From assembly GCF_000014285.2 (NCBI RefSeq), contig NC_008343.2:956501-1020500 (forward strand): a stretch of 64,000 nucleotides of DNA, given 5' to 3'. Numbering within the stretch: the stretch's first letter is position 1; every line of letters begins with the position of its first letter. Below, piece after piece: positions 42,575 through 51,937 of this stretch. The stretch is from Granulibacter bethesdensis CGDNIH1. GTDB taxonomy: Bacteria > Pseudomonadota > Alphaproteobacteria > Acetobacterales > Acetobacteraceae. The translations under genes were made by a program, and so were the position numbers. Below the pieces are notes generated by a model. That model was not told the origin of the DNA. It was given only the letters and a program-made list of their open reading frames with translations, and made no database searches.

Positions 42575-44245
42575 ATGACAGAAACCCCCATTCTGGTCGG
42601 CACTGGTGAGCATGAAGCACGTCTGCTGCCCGCTTTTGCCAACCGGCATGGCCTGATTGCAGGGGCGACCGGCACCGGCAAGACAATCACTCTTCAGGTG
42701 CTGGCGGAATCCCTGTCCGCTGCCGGGGTGCCGGTCTTGTGTGCGGATGTGAAAGGTGATCTCGCGGGGTTGTCGCAGCCGGGCGCCCCCAATCCGAAGC
42801 TGGAACAGCGCGCGTCCCGGCTGGGCGTTCATGATTACAGCTATCGTGCCGCGCCTGTCGTATTCTGGGACGTATTCGGGGTTTCCGGTCACAAGGTGCG
42901 GGCCACAGTGGCGGAGATGGGGCCGATCCTGCTTTCACGCATGCTGGAGTTGAATGACACACAGGAAGGTGTTCTCTCCATCGCCTTTGCGGTAGCGGAC
43001 GATGAAGGCCTCCTGCTGCTTGATTACAAGGATTTGCGGGCTGTTCTCTCGCACGTGGCCGAGCGGGCCGGGGAGCTGGGCACAGAATACGGCAATGTCA
43101 GCAAGGCCACGATCGGTACGATTCAGCGCCGCCTGCTGAGACTGGAACAGGAAGGCGGAGAAGCCTTTTTCGGTGAACCGGCGCTGGAACTGGCTGATTT
43201 ACTGCTGATCACGCCGGATGGACGAGGAGCAGTGAACATCCTGGCGGCGGATCGGCTGATTCACAGCCCGCGCCTGTATGCGACTGTGCTGCTCTGGCTG
43301 CTGTCCACTTTATACGAGACCTTGCCGGAAGTGGGTGATCTGGCACGCCCCAAACTGGTGTTTTTCTTCGATGAGGCACATCTGCTGTTTGATGATGCCC
43401 CCAAGGCGCTGGTGGACAAGGTGACGCAGGTTGCGCGTCTGATCCGTTCCAAGGGAGTCGGAGTTTATTTCGTGACACAAAATCCGCTGGATATTCCTGC
43501 CTCTGTGCTGGGACAGCTCGGTAATCGTGTGCAGCATGCGCTGCGCGCTTTTACACCAGCGGACCAGAAAGCAGTCCGCGCGGCGGCGGACACGTTCCGC
43601 CAGAATCCGAGGCTGAATACCGAGGAGGCGATCGGATCACTTGCAGTCGGTGAAGCGCTGGTTTCTTTCCTTGACGAGAGCGGATCACCCTCTGTCGTGC
43701 AGAAGGTTCAGATCGTGCCGCCCCGCTCCCGTATAGGGGCGATTACGGCGGAGGAACGGGCAGAGATCATCCGCAAAAGTCCGGTCGGTACGAAATACGA
43801 TGCATCGATTGACCGGATCAGCGCTTATGAGCGCCTTTCCGGGCGCGCGACTTCCAGCCAGCAAGAGACCGCCCCTGTTTCTCCTGCGCCGGTCGAGCCG
43901 GGCGGTGACCCTTGGGGCACAGCGATGGGACCGGCACCTTTGCCGCCATCATCCGGACAAGGATCGGTCTGGAACAGCAATGGTTGGCAGGGTGGGCTGG
44001 CCGATTCAGCCCCTTATCCTCCGCAAGAGCCGGTTTCCCGCCCCGCCCCGCGTGAAGTCCGGACCCCGTCCCGGAACGGGGAAGGCGGCGGGTGGCTCGG
44101 CGATGTGCTCGGCAGCCATGGTGGGCGTCAGGGGCTGGGTGAGGCGTTTGCCAAATCCGTCATCCGCAGCCTGGGCAGTCAGGTCGGTACCAAGGTTGGT
44201 GGGGAAGTTCTGCGTGGTATTCTCGGATCCATCCTGAAACGCTGA
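42575..44245 (+). CDS. HerA/DUF853-type ATPase (YjgR-like)
   Basis: A 556-residue P-loop ATPase of the HerA-FtsK superfamily. Walker A is GATGTGKTITLQ near residue 29, Walker B VFFFDEAHLLF near 262, then FVTQNPLDIPASVLGQLGNRVQHALRAFTP, all typical of DUF853/YjgR proteins. The C-terminal ~130 residues form a Pro/Gly/Ser-rich linker followed by a short conserved tail (SVIRSLGSQVGTKVGGEVLRGILGSILKR). No NurA nuclease is adjacent, so a DNA-end-processing role is not supported; the cellular job is unknown. The ATG at 42575 is preferred because homology starts there. Confidence 0.9.
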   Translation: MTETPILVGTGEHEARLLPAFANRHGLIAGATGTGKTITLQVLAESLSAAGVPVLCADVKGDLAGLSQPGAPNPKLEQRASRLGVHDYSYRAAPVVFWDVFGVSGHKVRATVAEMGPILLSRMLELNDTQEGVLSIAFAVADDEGLLLLDYKDLRAVLSHVAERAGELGTEYGNVSKATIGTIQRRLLRLEQEGGEAFFGEPALELADLLLITPDGRGAVNILAADRLIHSPRLYATVLLWLLSTLYETLPEVGDLARPKLVFFFDEAHLLFDDAPKALVDKVTQVARLIRSKGVGVYFVTQNPLDIPASVLGQLGNRVQHALRAFTPADQKAVRAAADTFRQNPRLNTEEAIGSLAVGEALVSFLDESGSPSVVQKVQIVPPRSRIGAITAEERAEIIRKSPVGTKYDASIDRISAYERLSGRATSSQQETAPVSPAPVEPGGDPWGTAMGPAPLPPSSGQGSVWNSNGWQGGLADSAPYPPQEPVSRPAPREVRTPSRNGEGGGWLGDVLGSHGGRQGLGEAFAKSVIRSLGSQVGTKVGGEVLRGILGSILKR

Positions 44246-44258
44246 ACCGCCACGCCAC

Positions 44259-45059
44259 TCAGCGCACCGGCGTATCCCCGAGCATACGGGCTATATGCGG
44301 CTCCATTGCCTGCGCCATGGCCGCCTGTGTGGCTGCATCCGGGTGAAGAGGCGGCTCCGGCGGTGTCAGATGGATGTCCAGAAAGCGGGTGCGATCCACC
44401 TTTCCCCCGCTCATGAACAGGGCGCGGAGATCGAGAAAGGTCACACGATGGTCATAGCGACCGGGCAGGGCACGGTTGAGGGCCACAGTCTGCGCGTCGA
44501 CCCATTCATTGCGAATGGAGGGCAGCACACCCAGCAGCAGAATCTGCATCTTCGGCAGGTGGCGATGCAGGGACTCTATGATGGCGTCGATCCCTTGCAG
44601 GGTCGGTTCAGCAGGCCAGCGGAGCTTGCCGAAATTATTGGCACCGATCAGCACGACGGCAGCCCGGGGATTGATGCCGCTGGCTTCCCCGTTTTCGATC
44701 CGCCACAGCAGGTGTGCGGTGGTATCGCCTTTGTAGCCCAGATTGATGGCGTGGCGGTGACCATAATAATGGTTCCAGACCGGGGCGAAATTCTGCCAGG
44801 GTTCGGGGCCGGTTTTCTCCCAATTCTGGGTGATGCTGTCGCCGTAGAACACCAGATCGACCGGCTTCTGACGCAGTTCGCGTTGTTTTTCTTCCCAGCG
44901 ATGTTTCCACCAGGGCAGATCAAGACGGGACAGCGGTGTTGCTGCCAGCGGCTTGCCGTTATGGGCATGGCCCAGGCGAGGTGGCAGCGACATGGCCAGA
45001 CCGGAGCCAAGGGCTGCAGACAGCATCGTGCGCCTTGTCCATGCAGAAGAAGCGTTCAT
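44259..45059 (-). CDS. Exported SGNH/GDSL-type hydrolase
   Basis: A 266-residue hydrolase resembling platelet-activating-factor acetylhydrolase-like esterases. The signal sequence begins with an RR pair (TRRTMLSAALGSGLAMSLPPRLGHAH), possibly Tat-dependent. Block I is VFYGDSITQNWEKTG with nucleophile Ser, block III IGANNFG, and the C-terminal Asp-His pair lies in PPLHPDAATQAAM. Substrate unknown: an ester on a carbohydrate or lipid in the periplasm is typical. Convergent with the HerA-like gene. Confidence 0.87.
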   Translation of the reverse strand: MNASSAWTRRTMLSAALGSGLAMSLPPRLGHAHNGKPLAATPLSRLDLPWWKHRWEEKQRELRQKPVDLVFYGDSITQNWEKTGPEPWQNFAPVWNHYYGHRHAINLGYKGDTTAHLLWRIENGEASGINPRAAVVLIGANNFGKLRWPAEPTLQGIDAIIESLHRHLPKMQILLLGVLPSIRNEWVDAQTVALNRALPGRYDHRVTFLDLRALFMSGGKVDRTRFLDIHLTPPEPPLHPDAATQAAMAQAMEPHIARMLGDTPVR

Positions 45060-45092
45060 CTGAAACGTCCTTGTCTGGGATTCGGTCTTGTG

Positions 45093-45965
45093 TCAGGCGA
45101 AATGCAGCCACGCCAGCGCACCAAGGCCCGCTATGATGCAGTAAAAAGCGAAAGGCTTCAGCGCCCAACTGTCATGATCCCGGAAATAGCGCATCAGAAA
45201 GGCCGTGCTGAGCCATGCAGTGATGCCGGCTGCTACGGCAGCCAGGGCGGCGGTCTGGAATACGCCTGGTGCGATATCGGCATGCAGTAATTTTGGCACT
45301 TCCAGCACGGTGGCCCCCAGAATGATCGGCAATGCGATCAGGAACGAGAAATGCGCGGAGGCTTCATGATCGATTCCGCGCAATAATCCGCCGACAATGG
45401 TGGCACCAGAGCGGGAAATACCCGGAATCAGCGCGGCGCACTGCCAACAGCCGATAGTGAATGCATCCATGACGGTGAGGGTAGACAGGGCGCGGCGCTC
45501 TGTAACCTCATGATCGCTGGTCTGGGGATAAGGGCTGGCGGCTCCTCGCAATTTCTCCCCGAACAGAAGAAGTCCGCCATTCACCACCAGAAAAAACGCG
45601 GCAATCGGGGCCGATTCGAACAGCGCCCGCAACATATGCTCAAGTAAGCCGCCGACTACGATGGCTGGCAGCGTTGCGACCACCAGCAGCATAAAAATCC
45701 GTCGCGCTTGCGGTACATGATGGGCCGGGGCAAAGCCGATAACGCCGCTGAACAACGCCCACCAGTCGCGCCAGAAATACAGCAGCAGTGCAGCCGCGGT
45801 ACCCAGATGCAGAAACACCAGAAATGGCAGGAAGGTCTGGCTGTGTTGCGGCAGGCTCCAGCCCAGCAATGCCGGAAGGACAACGGCATGCCCCAGTGAA
45901 CTGACCGGGAAAAGCTCGGTTGCGCCTTGCAGGATAGCAATGGCGATGGCCTGGATCGCGTTCAT
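45093..45965 (-). CDS. uppP: Undecaprenyl-diphosphatase UppP (BacA)
   Basis: Integral membrane phosphatase that recycles the undecaprenyl carrier for peptidoglycan and LPS synthesis; it can give bacitracin resistance. The 290 residues have about eight helices. The active-site motifs are QGATELFPVSSLGH near residue 14 and PGISRSGATIVGGLLRGI near 160. The common SSTGH is SSLGH here, a variant known in alphaproteobacteria. The ATG at 45965 is preferred to an upstream TTG at 45980. Divergent from murI, another cell-wall gene. Confidence 0.93.
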   Translation of the reverse strand: MNAIQAIAIAILQGATELFPVSSLGHAVVLPALLGWSLPQHSQTFLPFLVFLHLGTAAALLLYFWRDWWALFSGVIGFAPAHHVPQARRIFMLLVVATLPAIVVGGLLEHMLRALFESAPIAAFFLVVNGGLLLFGEKLRGAASPYPQTSDHEVTERRALSTLTVMDAFTIGCWQCAALIPGISRSGATIVGGLLRGIDHEASAHFSFLIALPIILGATVLEVPKLLHADIAPGVFQTAALAAVAAGITAWLSTAFLMRYFRDHDSWALKPFAFYCIIAGLGALAWLHFA

Positions 45966-46091
45966 GGATTCTATCCTCAACCGGTCATCTTTCCGATTGA
46001 GTGGCGGAAACCGGCAGCTCTGGCAAGCATACGGGGGCAGTATCCGGCATATGCTCTTGACCCGCGATCATGAAGGAGGCACCCCACCCGG

Positions 46092-46922
46092 GTGAGAAAG
46101 ACGGACGCACATATTCTGGTTTTCGACTCCGGCATTGGCGGCCTTGGCGTTGCCGATTGTATCCGGCGCATGCTGCCTGCGGCGACCCTTGGCTATGTCG
46201 CCGATACGGCGGGGTTTCCCTATGGCGCGATGAGTGACGAGGCTCTGGTCACCCGCGTGCTGACGGTGCTGGAGCAGGCAATAGCCCGGTTGCGGCCCGA
46301 TATGGTCGTGATCGCCTGCAACACGGCCAGCACGCTGGCATTGTCTGCGCTGCGGTCTCGGCATGATCTGCCATTTATCGGCTGTGTGCCGCCCCTGAAA
46401 TGGGCGGCCTCGGTCAGTGCCACCCGCCAGATCGGTCTGCTGGCAACCCCGGCGACGGTTGACCGTCCTTATCTGACGGCCCTGATGCAGGAACACGGGC
46501 AGGGTTGTACGCTTCATGCCCATGGCGCCCGTCATCTGGCCGGTTATGCGGAGGCTGTGTTCCGTGGCGAAACGGTGCTGGTTGAGGCCGTCAGGGCCGA
46601 GCTCGGTATTCTCGGTATGATCCCCGACATTGATGCGGTGGCGCTGGGATGCACGCATTACGGACGGTTGCTTCCATGGTTGCGGCAGGCCATGCCGCGT
46701 CCGGTGGCATGGCTCGATCCGGCAGAGGCGGTGGCGCGGCAGGCGGCCAGAATAGCCATTACCGCTGCGGCTACTGCCGCGCCTGACAGTCTGCCACGAG
46801 CTGCGCCATGCTGGGCACAGACGGTCTTTACGACCGGAGCTGTCCCCGATGAGGCCACACGGCAAGCATGGGCGGCGGAGGGGTTTCCGGAGTGGCAGCC
46901 CCTGGAGATCGCCTCCGCCTGA
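46092..46922 (+). CDS. murI: Glutamate racemase
   Basis: Makes D-glutamate for peptidoglycan. The 276 residues show FDSGIGGLGVADCI at the N-terminus, the first catalytic Cys in IACNTAST near residue 76 and the second in LGCTHYGRLLP near 187, as expected of the two-base mechanism. The GTG at 46092 follows AAGGAGG at a somewhat long 12-base spacing. Divergent from uppP, so both cell-wall genes may share a regulatory region. Confidence 0.95.
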   Translation: MRKTDAHILVFDSGIGGLGVADCIRRMLPAATLGYVADTAGFPYGAMSDEALVTRVLTVLEQAIARLRPDMVVIACNTASTLALSALRSRHDLPFIGCVPPLKWAASVSATRQIGLLATPATVDRPYLTALMQEHGQGCTLHAHGARHLAGYAEAVFRGETVLVEAVRAELGILGMIPDIDAVALGCTHYGRLLPWLRQAMPRPVAWLDPAEAVARQAARIAITAAATAAPDSLPRAAPCWAQTVFTTGAVPDEATRQAWAAEGFPEWQPLEIASA

Positions 46923-46931
46923 GCCGGATAA

Positions 46932-47369
46932 TCAGGCTTTCGTTTTGGGAGCCGGCGGTTTGGCTCCCGTCTGCTCGAAGGCGGCTGCGGCGGCTTCGGC
47001 CACGCTCTGATCCTGCTCGCCGGAGCCTCCGCTGATTCCGACTCCACCGACCACTTTGCCATCGCGCCGCAGCGGGATTCCGCCTGCGAAAATCATGACA
47101 CGCCCATGATTGGATTGCTGGATACCGTAGAACTGCTGGCCAGGCTGGGCATTACCCGCCAGATCCTTGGTGGAAATATCGAAAGCACGCGCGGTGAACG
47201 CCTTGTTGATGCTGATGTCGATGCTGCCGAGCCAGGCATCATCCATCCGATGGTGAAGCTTCAGATTTCCGCCGCCATCAACGATGGCGATGTTCATCGG
47301 CTGCCCGATTTTTCGAGCGTGTTTTTCAGCGGCGGTGGCGATCCTGACGGCGTCTTCCAGAGTGATCAT
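46932..47369 (-). CDS. HbpS/GlcG-type heme-binding protein (DUF336)
   Basis: A 145-residue protein of the GlcG/HbpS family: ITLEDAVRIATAAEKHARKIGQPMNIAIVDGGGNLKLHHRMDDAWLGSIDISINKAFTA, then GIPLRRDGKVVGGVGISGGSGEQD. Members bind heme or corrinoids, or accompany glycolate oxidase genes; GlcF lies 14 kb away here, not adjacent. No signal peptide, so cytoplasmic. Convergent with murI; divergent from cydD. Confidence 0.9.
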   Translation of the reverse strand: MITLEDAVRIATAAEKHARKIGQPMNIAIVDGGGNLKLHHRMDDAWLGSIDISINKAFTARAFDISTKDLAGNAQPGQQFYGIQQSNHGRVMIFAGGIPLRRDGKVVGGVGISGGSGEQDQSVAEAAAAAFEQTGAKPPAPKTKA

Positions 47370-47454
47370 GGTATCCCTTAACGACCAGAGAAAAGCTTTT
47401 ATTCATCAGGCTGCGTCCTTTTCCCTGCCATGGAAAGGAGGGACAAAAAGCCCA

Positions 47455-47610
47455 ATGCCGGTTTCCCGCCGGATGCGGCAAATCCTCTTTTCAAACGCTC
47501 TGAACGGGAACTCGTTCGATCCGGTCGATACGTGTGTCACGGGCATAAAGCCGGATTTAAGGAATTACCCTGTCAAAGACAGAGCCGAGAGGTTAAGAAG
47601 CGGCCCATAA
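47455..47610 (+). CDS. Possible 51-codon leader ORF coupled to cydD
   Basis: A small frame with a very good ribosome site (AAAGGAGGGA, 47434-47443, about 11 bases before the ATG) whose TAA stop overlaps the cydD ATG (TAATG at 47608-47612). The peptide (MPVSRRMRQILFSNALNGNS...) is basic and has no recognisable domain. Translation of it would re-start on cydD. It may be a regulatory leader rather than a protein. The alternative is that cydD itself begins at an in-frame ATG at 47430. Confidence 0.35.
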   Translation: MPVSRRMRQILFSNALNGNSFDPVDTCVTGIKPDLRNYPVKDRAERLRSGP

Positions 47611-49373
47611 TGCGTGACAAAACCCGTTCTTCCTCCGGTTCCGCTCCGATGACAGGCGCTTCCTCTGCGCGTGCAGGGGGCAGGCGTCATTCTCCTGCCC
47701 GTGGGTGGCTGAAGGAACAAGGGGGGCTGGCCCGCCGGAATGCGCGCCATGTCATCCTGTTGGGCCTGACCGGCACCATTCTGGCCGTGGGGCAGGCATG
47801 GTGTCTGGCAGCGGTTTTCGGCGGCACGCTTGGCCACGCCATGGTCGGTGGACTGCCTTATGCCATGGCTTTTCTGGGAATTGCGGCAATACGCGCCTTT
47901 CTGGGGGCTATGACGGAGCGCTATGCGGCGGCGGCTGGTGCAGCGGCTCGGCGGCGGCTGCGGGATCAGGTGATGGCGAGGCTGCTGGCCATTGGTCCTT
48001 CCTTGCTGCGCGGATATCATTCCGCCGAGCTGGCGGCGATTGCCGTGGATCGGATCGAGGCGCTGGACGGATTTTTCTCCCGCTGGGTTCCTGCTGCTTC
48101 TCTGGCGATTCTGTCGCCGGTCCTTATCCTGCTGGCGATCCTGCCACTGGATTGGCGGGCGGCTCTGGCCTTGCTGGCTGCGGGTCTGTTGGTGCCGTTC
48201 GGTATGGCGCTTTCCGGCATTGGCGCGGCGGTCGCTTCCCGCCGTCAGTTCGTGGCGATGAGCCGCCTGCAGGCCCGTTTTCTGGACCGGGTGCGCGGCA
48301 TTGCCACCATCGTTCTGAGCGGGCGGACCGAGGATGAAGCCATCGCTCTGGGACGCGCCGCCGATGAGTTGCGCCGCCGCACCATGCGGGTGTTGCGGGT
48401 GGCGTTTCTGTCCTCCGCCGTGCTGGATCTGGCGATGGCGGCAGCTCTGGTCGGTCTGGCGCTGCATTACGGACAGGCGATCCTGTCCGGTCAGGCAGGT
48501 CATCCGGCGCGGGCGCTGTTCGTGCTGCTGCTGGTGCCGGAGTTTTTCGCGCCGCTGCGGGCCTTTTCGCTTGCCTATCAGGACAAGATGCACGCAACCG
48601 GTGCGGCCGAAGCCATCGCCGCCCTGCCGGAGCCACCGGAAAAGCCCGTTCTTCAGGTTCGCACCATTGAAGCACGTGGTGTGACGGTCACGTTCGATCA
48701 TGTCTCGCTGGTGTGGGACGAGACACGTGGCCCGGCCCTGCATGATGTCAGTTTCCGTATTCCTGCCGGGGAGACAGTGGTTCTGGCCGGTCCTTCCGGA
48801 TCGGGCAAGTCAAGCATCATGGAGGTTTTGCTGGGCTTTACCCGTCCAACGAGTGGACGGGTGGCCCTGAACGGCATGGACATCACGGATATTGTTCCGG
48901 CGGCTCTCTCCCGGCTGACGGCCTGGGTCGGGCAGAAACCGATGCTGTTTGCGGGGACCATCCGCGACAATATCCTGTTCGCCCGCCCGGAAGCATCGGA
49001 GCAGGATCTGCTGGATGCCATCCGTCATGCCCATGTGGACGATTTTGCCCGCGCCCTGCCGGACGGGCTGGAGACGATGATAGGCGAGGGGGGGTATGGC
49101 CTATCCGGCGGTCAGGCGCAGCGCGTGGCGATTGCGCGCGCCTATCTTCGCAATGCTCCGCTGCTGCTGCTGGATGAGCCGACTTCCCATCTCGATCCGG
49201 TTACTGAAGCTGATATTCTGGACAGCCTGAAACGTCTGGCGGTTGGCCGCACCGTATTGCTGGCCAGCCATAGCGCGGCTGCGCATGCTTTTCCGGGTCA
49301 TCGGATTGATCTGCGGGATGGCAGTGTCGTTTCCGCACCATTCCCGACCATGTATGGAAAGGTGATGGCATGA
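47610..49373 (+). CDS. cydD: ABC exporter CydD (heterodimeric thiol exporter subunit)
   Basis: One half of the CydDC inner-membrane ABC transporter, which exports glutathione and cysteine and is needed for assembly of cytochrome bd and other heme proteins. 587 residues: six membrane helices (to ~330), then an ATPase domain with Walker A GPSGSGKSS near 393 and signature LSGGQAQR near 497. CydD is assigned by position before cydC and by the early GQAWCLAAVF segment. The cydC gene overlaps its stop (ATGA). cydAB are not in the window. Confidence 0.88.
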   Translation: MRDKTRSSSGSAPMTGASSARAGGRRHSPARGWLKEQGGLARRNARHVILLGLTGTILAVGQAWCLAAVFGGTLGHAMVGGLPYAMAFLGIAAIRAFLGAMTERYAAAAGAAARRRLRDQVMARLLAIGPSLLRGYHSAELAAIAVDRIEALDGFFSRWVPAASLAILSPVLILLAILPLDWRAALALLAAGLLVPFGMALSGIGAAVASRRQFVAMSRLQARFLDRVRGIATIVLSGRTEDEAIALGRAADELRRRTMRVLRVAFLSSAVLDLAMAAALVGLALHYGQAILSGQAGHPARALFVLLLVPEFFAPLRAFSLAYQDKMHATGAAEAIAALPEPPEKPVLQVRTIEARGVTVTFDHVSLVWDETRGPALHDVSFRIPAGETVVLAGPSGSGKSSIMEVLLGFTRPTSGRVALNGMDITDIVPAALSRLTAWVGQKPMLFAGTIRDNILFARPEASEQDLLDAIRHAHVDDFARALPDGLETMIGEGGYGLSGGQAQRVAIARAYLRNAPLLLLDEPTSHLDPVTEADILDSLKRLAVGRTVLLASHSAAAHAFPGHRIDLRDGSVVSAPFPTMYGKVMA

Positions 49374-51061
49374 CCGCATTTCTTCGCCCGCTGCTGGATG
49401 TTGCCGCGCTGTGGCGTAACCGTTTGCCTTGGTTGCTGGCCGGGATCGTGGTTTCGGTTCTGGCCGTTTTGTCTGCGGCGCTGCTGATGATGCTGTCAGG
49501 TCGTACCGTGGCGGCCGCCATGATGCTCGGCGTGCTGGCCGCTCCCATGCTGTTGCGCTGGACCGGTGTGGCCAGGGTGGTGTTGCGCTACCTTGAGCGC
49601 GTTGTCACGCATGATGCCATGTTCCGGGCACTGGCTGATCTGCGGGTCTGGTTTTTCCGTGGTATAGCGCGTGATGCCGCAGGCGGATTGGGCTTCCGCC
49701 GTGCCGGAGACGTGCTGTCCCGTCTGGTCAATGATGTGGAGGCGCTGGACGGGCTTTATCTGCGTATTGTCGTTCCTGTTGCCGGGGCGCTGGTGCTGTT
49801 GCCGGTGCTGCTTTACGCGCTGGGGCGGCTGGATGCCATGCTGGCGATAGTGGTCGGTGTGTTGTTCGTGCTGGCTGCTTTCGTGCTGCCGGTCATCTCC
49901 GCCCGCACTGCAGCGGGGCAGGGCGCAAGGCTGACCACTTCCATGAGTCGGTTGCGGATTGCAACCCTCGATACCCTGACTGGTCTCAGAGAGGTGCGGG
50001 CCTGTGGTGCGGAAGACCGCATGCTGGCAGATATTCAGGCTCGCCAGGCGCTGCTGCTGACGGCACAGCGTGAGGGGGCGGCCCGTGCCGCATGGGCATC
50101 GGCGGCGTCATTTCTGTTTGGGCAGGCAGGCGTAGCGGCTGTGCTGTTCGCGGTCGCGCTCAATGTCGTGACGACTGGTCCGGCAGCCTTGATCGGGTGT
50201 GCATTTCTGACGATTGCTGCGTTTGAGGCGATCGGGGGCCTGCCGCGTGCCGGTGTGCTCGCCGGACATGCCTCCGCTGCCGCGGAGCGCGTGCTGGAAG
50301 CGGCCTCCAGGCCCGAAAGCAATGTGCCGCAGGGTGTGGCAGATGTTGAAGAAAGATTGCGGGAGGAAAGACTGCGGCCGGTACGCGGTAAAACGGCGGC
50401 CCTGTCTTTCAGACATCTCTCGTTCCGCTGGCGGCAGGATGGGCCGCTGGTGCTGGATGACCTCAGTCTGGATTTGCCCGCGGGTGCACGGGTTGCGCTG
50501 CTCGGCCCTTCAGGAGCCGGAAAGTCGACCATTGCCGCTCTTGCGATGCGCCTCGCTGTGCCGGAGGCAGGACATATTTTTCTGTCAGGCACCGATATGG
50601 CGACCTTACCGGTCGATATGGTGCGAGGCCATTTCGCATGGCTGTCCCAGACAACGCATCTGTTTGACGACACGATCAGGGCCAATCTGCTGCTGGGTCG
50701 GCCCGATGCGCAGGAGGCCGATCTCTGGGCGGCGCTGGATGCGGCGCAGTTGGGTGCTGTGGTTCGCGACCTGCCTGATGGCCTGGAAAGCTGGGTTGGT
50801 GAAGGCGGATTCCGCCTGTCCGGAGGGCAAGGGCGGCGTCTGGCTCTGGCGCGGGCGCTGTTATCCCATGCTCCGATCCTGATTCTGGATGAGCCGGCGG
50901 CCGGTCTTGATGCACAGACCGAACGTGAATTGTTTCTGACCCTGAACGAGGTAGCCGGCGATCGCACCGTTCTGCTGATCGCCCATCGTCTGACAGGAGT
51001 TGAGAAGCTGGACCGTATCTACAGACTGTCTGGCGGTCAGGCAGTTCCTGCAATGAGCTGA
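49370..51061 (+). CDS. cydC: ABC exporter CydC (heterodimeric thiol exporter subunit)
   Basis: Partner of CydD. 563 residues: transmembrane half with the typical LRWTGVARVVLRYLERVVTHDAMFRALADLRVWFFR segment, ATPase domain with Walker A GPSGAGKST near 378 and signature LSGGQGRR near 483 (Gly-Arg instead of Gln-Gln/Arg, a usual CydC variation). Translationally coupled to cydD through ATGA. A gap of about 96 bases follows before the amino-acid transporter genes, which face the same way. Confidence 0.9.
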   Translation: MTAFLRPLLDVAALWRNRLPWLLAGIVVSVLAVLSAALLMMLSGRTVAAAMMLGVLAAPMLLRWTGVARVVLRYLERVVTHDAMFRALADLRVWFFRGIARDAAGGLGFRRAGDVLSRLVNDVEALDGLYLRIVVPVAGALVLLPVLLYALGRLDAMLAIVVGVLFVLAAFVLPVISARTAAGQGARLTTSMSRLRIATLDTLTGLREVRACGAEDRMLADIQARQALLLTAQREGAARAAWASAASFLFGQAGVAAVLFAVALNVVTTGPAALIGCAFLTIAAFEAIGGLPRAGVLAGHASAAAERVLEAASRPESNVPQGVADVEERLREERLRPVRGKTAALSFRHLSFRWRQDGPLVLDDLSLDLPAGARVALLGPSGAGKSTIAALAMRLAVPEAGHIFLSGTDMATLPVDMVRGHFAWLSQTTHLFDDTIRANLLLGRPDAQEADLWAALDAAQLGAVVRDLPDGLESWVGEGGFRLSGGQGRRLALARALLSHAPILILDEPAAGLDAQTERELFLTLNEVAGDRTVLLIAHRLTGVEKLDRIYRLSGGQAVPAMS

Positions 51062-51157
51062 AGAGCTGAAACAATTAACAGAACGTCATCATTTCATGCG
51101 TGACATGAGGGAGCTTGCCCGCTTTTCTGACCGGATGGGTTGAAAAGGCATGCAATC

Positions 51158-51937
51158 GTGACGGATTCTCCTGTTGAAGATGCGATCGTCCAGATCGACA
51201 GTCTGCGCAAGAGTTTCGACGGTACCGAGATTCTCAAGGGCGTCTCCTTGCAGATAGAGCAAGGAGATCTCGTGTCGATCATTGGGCCGTCAGGCTGCGG
51301 TAAATCAACATTCCTGAGATGTATTAACTTTCTGGAAATCCCTGATTCGGGACGGATATCCGTTGCCGGCATTGCACTGGAACGGTCCGGTACAGATGAG
51401 CGCTGGACCAATGCGATGGAGGAGCGTGCCCATGCGCTGCGTGAGCAGGTCGGCATGGTTTTCCAGGGCTTTCACCTGTTCGCGCATCGCACAGTGGCAG
51501 AAAATGTGATGATGGCACCGATGATCGTGAAAGGCCTGAAAAAGGCTGCGGCGCGCGATCTGGCCATGCATCAGCTCTCCCGTGTCGGTCTGGCCACATT
51601 CGCCGATCGCTATCCCGGCACGCTGTCCGGTGGCCAGCAGCAGCGGGCTGCCATTGCGCGTGCTCTGGCCATGTCGCCGAAAGTGATGCTGTATGATGAG
51701 CCGACCTCTGCGCTTGATCCCGAACTGGTTGATGAGGTGCTTCAGGTCATGCGCGATCTGGATGCGGATGGCATGACGCAGCTGATCGTGACGCATGAGA
51801 TGCGCTTCGCGCGTGATGCTTCCGATTACATCGTGTTTATGGAAGGTGGCGAAATCATCGAAGTGTCCGACGAGGACGAGATCTTTGAAAACCCGCGCGA
51901 TCCCCGGACGCGCCGTTTCCTGAAGCGGTTCGCATGA
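51158..51937 (+). CDS. Polar amino-acid ABC transporter, ATP-binding subunit
   Basis: A 259-residue ATPase of the GlnQ/HisP class. Walker [19 protein letters not shown] near residue 43, Q-loop VFQGFHLF, signature [15 protein letters not shown] near 156, Walker [16 protein letters not shown]. The GTG at 51158 is used; an in-frame TTG at 51140 is an alternative. The gene overlaps the fused binding-protein/permease gene by 4 bases (ATGA), giving a two-gene importer. Confidence 0.93.
   Translation: MTDSPVEDAIVQIDSLRKSFDGTEILKGVSLQIEQGDLVSIIGPSGCGKSTFLRCINFLEIPDSGRISVAGIALERSGTDERWTNAMEERAHALREQVGMVFQGFHLFAHRTVAENVMMAPMIVKGLKKAAARDLAMHQLSRVGLATFADRYPGTLSGGQQQRAAIARALAMSPKVMLYDEPTSALDPELVDEVLQVMRDLDADGMTQLIVTHEMRFARDASDYIVFMEGGEIIEVSDEDEIFENPRDPRTRRFLKRFA

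Noticed and set aside
42575-44245. HerA-NurA type antiphage or DNA-end-resection system
   Set aside because: The ATPase is of the DUF853/YjgR type and there is no nuclease or SIR2-like partner next to it.
46932-47369. HbpS/GlcG-like protein read as part of a glycolate operon
   Set aside because: The only glycolate gene, glcF, is 14 kb away; the name GlcG is a family label, not evidence of function here.
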